Positions 62,007-64,000 of a stretch of 64,000 bases of DNA are shown here, piece by piece. The position numbers and the translations under genes are program-made. Below the pieces are notes generated by a model. The model was not told the DNA's origin. It did no database searches and saw only the letters and a list, made by a program, of their open reading frames with translations. Within the stretch, counting starts at the first letter, position 1, and every line of letters begins with the position of its first letter. This stretch comes from Bacteroidales bacterium UBA4116. GTDB lineage: Bacteria; Bacteroidota; Bacteroidia; Bacteroidales; Tannerellaceae. The stretch is from positions 125,479 to 189,478 of the forward strand of contig DFXE01000001.1 of NCBI GenBank assembly GCA_002381645.1. The letters are read 5' to 3'.

Positions 62007-64000
62007 ATGTATCGATTGGTAATATGTATAACCTTTTGCCATTTACTAACCATCTTTGTATCCAATGCACGGATGGCAAATACACCCTTTGTTTTTATCA
62101 AAAACTATGGCTTATCAGAATATAAGGCCAGCAGTCAGAACTGGGACCTACTCGTTTCACCCGATGGTATCTTATACGTTGCCAATAACTCAGGGCTATT
62201 GACATTCGATGGTAATAATTGGATATTATATGAATTACCTGATAAATCCTCGGTACTGCGGGTTACTCTTTTAAGGGATACCGTGTTCACCCGAAGTGAA
62301 ACCTCCATCGGATATTGGACACCTTCTTCTACAGGAGAATTAACCTACCAGGAATTAACTCACGACCGTCCCGATGTCTCTTTCAGGAACCGGACAACTT
62401 CATTGTCTGCCGGTAAATATGAATTTACTTCAACTCTTGCGGAAGGTGTCCATATTGCGGATAGTGCAGGGAATATACTGGTACATTTAACTACCGAGAA
62501 TGGTTTGCAGGATAACATAGTAAACAATATGTATATGGAAAACCAACGTAAAGTATGGTTTGCCTTAGACAATGGAGTATGTGTCATAATTATGGATCCT
62601 GCACTAAGCCTATTAGCTAAACGCAGCAAAGTAGGAAAATTGTCAGATGCTGTCTTGTTGAACCATACCATCTATATCCGGACAAACATTAATTATTATA
62701 AATCAGAAATGTATGGAGATAAATCATTTGTACCGATACGGGCGGAAGAGGTTGTCTGGATATTTAACCAGAAAACAGAAAAGGAAACCATAACGCCGGA
62801 ATATCTTTTAAAAGAGACTCCATACATCGGAGAATTAAATGGCAAGGAGAAAATATATCCGGTTTCCGACAGATTATATTGGCTCACCAACGATAACGAA
62901 GCCCGACTTATCCACCTAAAAGGAAAAGACATCCAATTAAGATGCCGGATTCTGTTTGATAATTATCATATGAACCTTATTAACCGTGGACGGCAGATTA
63001 TACCGTTAAACGACTCTTTACATATCGCTTCCACCGTACAAGGGGTATTGTTAATCAATACCATGCGGTTGGTCAACAATACCCGTGAGAATGGCTTACG
63101 TTTTCGTTTTACCCGGATTGAGTATACAGACGGAAAAGGAATCCATCTGCACGATCCCGATCTGACAAAATTATTTTTACCATACAATTTTCATGAAGCT
63201 ACTGTTTATGTGGGTTCATCCGTATTCAATCCTAATAATCAGATCAGCTATAGGATTGATAATATATCGTCAAGATGGTCAGAATGGCAAAGAAACGGAA
63301 AAATTACTTTTTTACAGCTTCCTGAAGGAGATTATAAATTACGGATAAGAAAATATATCCCTTCCGGCAACTTTCCTGAGATCTTATTAAATATCAGGAT
63401 ATGTCCACCCTGGTATAAGACGCGGTGGGCATATTACGTTTATTTTATCCTATTTGTCATGCTGGTACTAACAGCTATTATCGCTTTTAAAAAGAAACTA
63501 AAAAGAAAAGAACAGCTTCGCCTGGATGCTGAACAACAAAAAGTACAACAGTTAAAAGGTGAAATGTTGGAAAAAGAGCTAAAAAATAAGAAAAACGAAT
63601 TAATGATACAGACATCTGCCCTTACACAACGGGGTATTGCGATGCAAACGCTATCAAAGGAACTCGATCGGCAAAAGAAAATGTTGGGAGACCATTATCC
63701 GGATCGTTTTTATGCAAAAATGCATTCACTTCTTAATGAAACATTGAATAACCAAAGTGAATGGATTGCATTTGATACTTATTTCGATAGTGCTCATCAG
63801 GATTTTATCGATCGTTTCCGCCAACGATATCCGGGTGTCAACCATAATGATATACGTATGTGTTGCCTGATTCGAATGAATCTGTCTACAAAGGAGATTG
63901 CTTCTATTTTAAATATTTCTATTCGTGCAGTAGAGCTCAGAAGATACCGGTTAAGAAAACGGATGGGACTGGAAACAGATAAAAATTTGTCGGATTTTCT
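62007..64000 (+). CDS. membrane-bound Y_Y_Y/LuxR-type transcriptional regulator (3' end outside window)
   Basis: Open from ATG 62007 to the window end, about 664 residues, probably nearly complete. A signal-like hydrophobic start is followed by a periplasmic beta-propeller region (about 25-370, blades such as NWDLLVSPDGILYVANNSGLLTFDG and VNNMYMENQRKVWFALDNGV). A Y_Y_Y domain follows (about 375-465, ending FLQLPEGDYKLRI), then a transmembrane helix (about 473-492), a coiled coil (500-545) and a C-terminal helix-turn-helix: MCCLIRMNLSTKEIASILNISIRAVELRRYRLRKRM. There is no histidine kinase or receiver, so it is a one-component relative of hybrid two-component sensors. It probably controls a glycan locus beyond 64000. 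Confidence 0.85.
   Translation, partial: MYRLVICITFCHLLTIFVSNARMANTPFVFIKNYGLSEYKASSQNWDLLVSPDGILYVANNSGLLTFDGNNWILYELPDKSSVLRVTLLRDTVFTRSETSIGYWTPSSTGELTYQELTHDRPDVSFRNRTTSLSAGKYEFTSTLAEGVHIADSAGNILVHLTTENGLQDNIVNNMYMENQRKVWFALDNGVCVIIMDPALSLLAKRSKVGKLSDAVLLNHTIYIRTNINYYKSEMYGDKSFVPIRAEEVVWIFNQKTEKETITPEYLLKETPYIGELNGKEKIYPVSDRLYWLTNDNEARLIHLKGKDIQLRCRILFDNYHMNLINRGRQIIPLNDSLHIASTVQGVLLINTMRLVNNTRENGLRFRFTRIEYTDGKGIHLHDPDLTKLFLPYNFHEATVYVGSSVFNPNNQISYRIDNISSRWSEWQRNGKITFLQLPEGDYKLRIRKYIPSGNFPEILLNIRICPPWYKTRWAYYVYFILFVMLVLTAIIAFKKKLKRKEQLRLDAEQQKVQQLKGEMLEKELKNKKNELMIQTSALTQRGIAMQTLSKELDRQKKMLGDHYPDRFYAKMHSLLNETLNNQSEWIAFDTYFDSAHQDFIDRFRQRYPGVNHNDIRMCCLIRMNLSTKEIASILNISIRAVELRRYRLRKRMGLETDKNLSDF

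Overview
The window reads as chromosomal DNA of a glycan-degrading member of the Bacteroidota, most likely order Bacteroidales. Two SusC/SusD pairs, an ECF sigma/FecR pair, many lipoprotein signals, a fimbrillin-type lipoprotein and repeated promoter elements of the TAnnTTTG (-7) type all point there. No rRNA, tRNA, CRISPR array, insertion sequence or prophage was recognised. Genes are dense, and accessory sugar loci alternate with housekeeping genes.

Layout. 1-4036: the end of a short UvrA-like ATPase, two GNAT acetyltransferases, and a small locus with a His-rich membrane protein and an ECF sigma factor. 4033-6380: a two-gene mannobiose pathway (AGE-type 2-epimerase and GH130 mannosylglucose phosphorylase). 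6381-11810: an empty stretch, an MscS channel, a DUF457 membrane protein, small secreted proteins, a fimbrillin-like lipoprotein and a flavodoxin. 11811-22291: a fructan locus (SusC, SusD, MFS permease, fructokinase, GH32, GH172/DUF2961). 22435-31320: pyrH, then a GT4 / GT4-barrel fusion / GH130 group interrupted by a secreted protein and a DNA-binding regulator. 31439-33759: an HU-like plus VirE-like cassette. 33830-38894: greA-HIT, a candidate small RNA, PadR-PspC, DUF4874/DUF4832 and DUF2461 genes. 38961-42525: BlaI, M56 peptidase and TPR protein. 42624-52645: a second polysaccharide locus (candidate sRNA, ECF sigma, FecR, SusC, SusD, GH31). 52743-64000: rpsO, bipA, another ECF sigma with a membrane partner, GH92, carB, and a Y_Y_Y/HTH regulator cut by the window end.

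How it fits together. SusC/SusD import oligosaccharides and the neighbouring enzymes finish the degradation: fructans to fructose and fructose phosphate in the first locus, alpha-linked (probably xylosyl or glucosyl) units in the second.

Most notable signals. (1) A 23-bp inverted repeat (22/23 identical, 142 bp apart) brackets the DNA before the first susC and carries a consensus promoter facing away from susC, which suggests an invertible promoter in its OFF position. (2) Next to the second locus lies a complete small-RNA-like unit (promoter, seed, terminator) whose seed is complementary to the leader of susC in the same locus. (3) Four palindromes of the TCACCCGGGTGA type sit at exactly 22-bp intervals between an HU/winged-helix gene and a VirE-like gene, and this cassette is bordered by clusters of CCTTCAG. 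(4) The greA leader contains an intrinsic terminator. All are sequence-based predictions.
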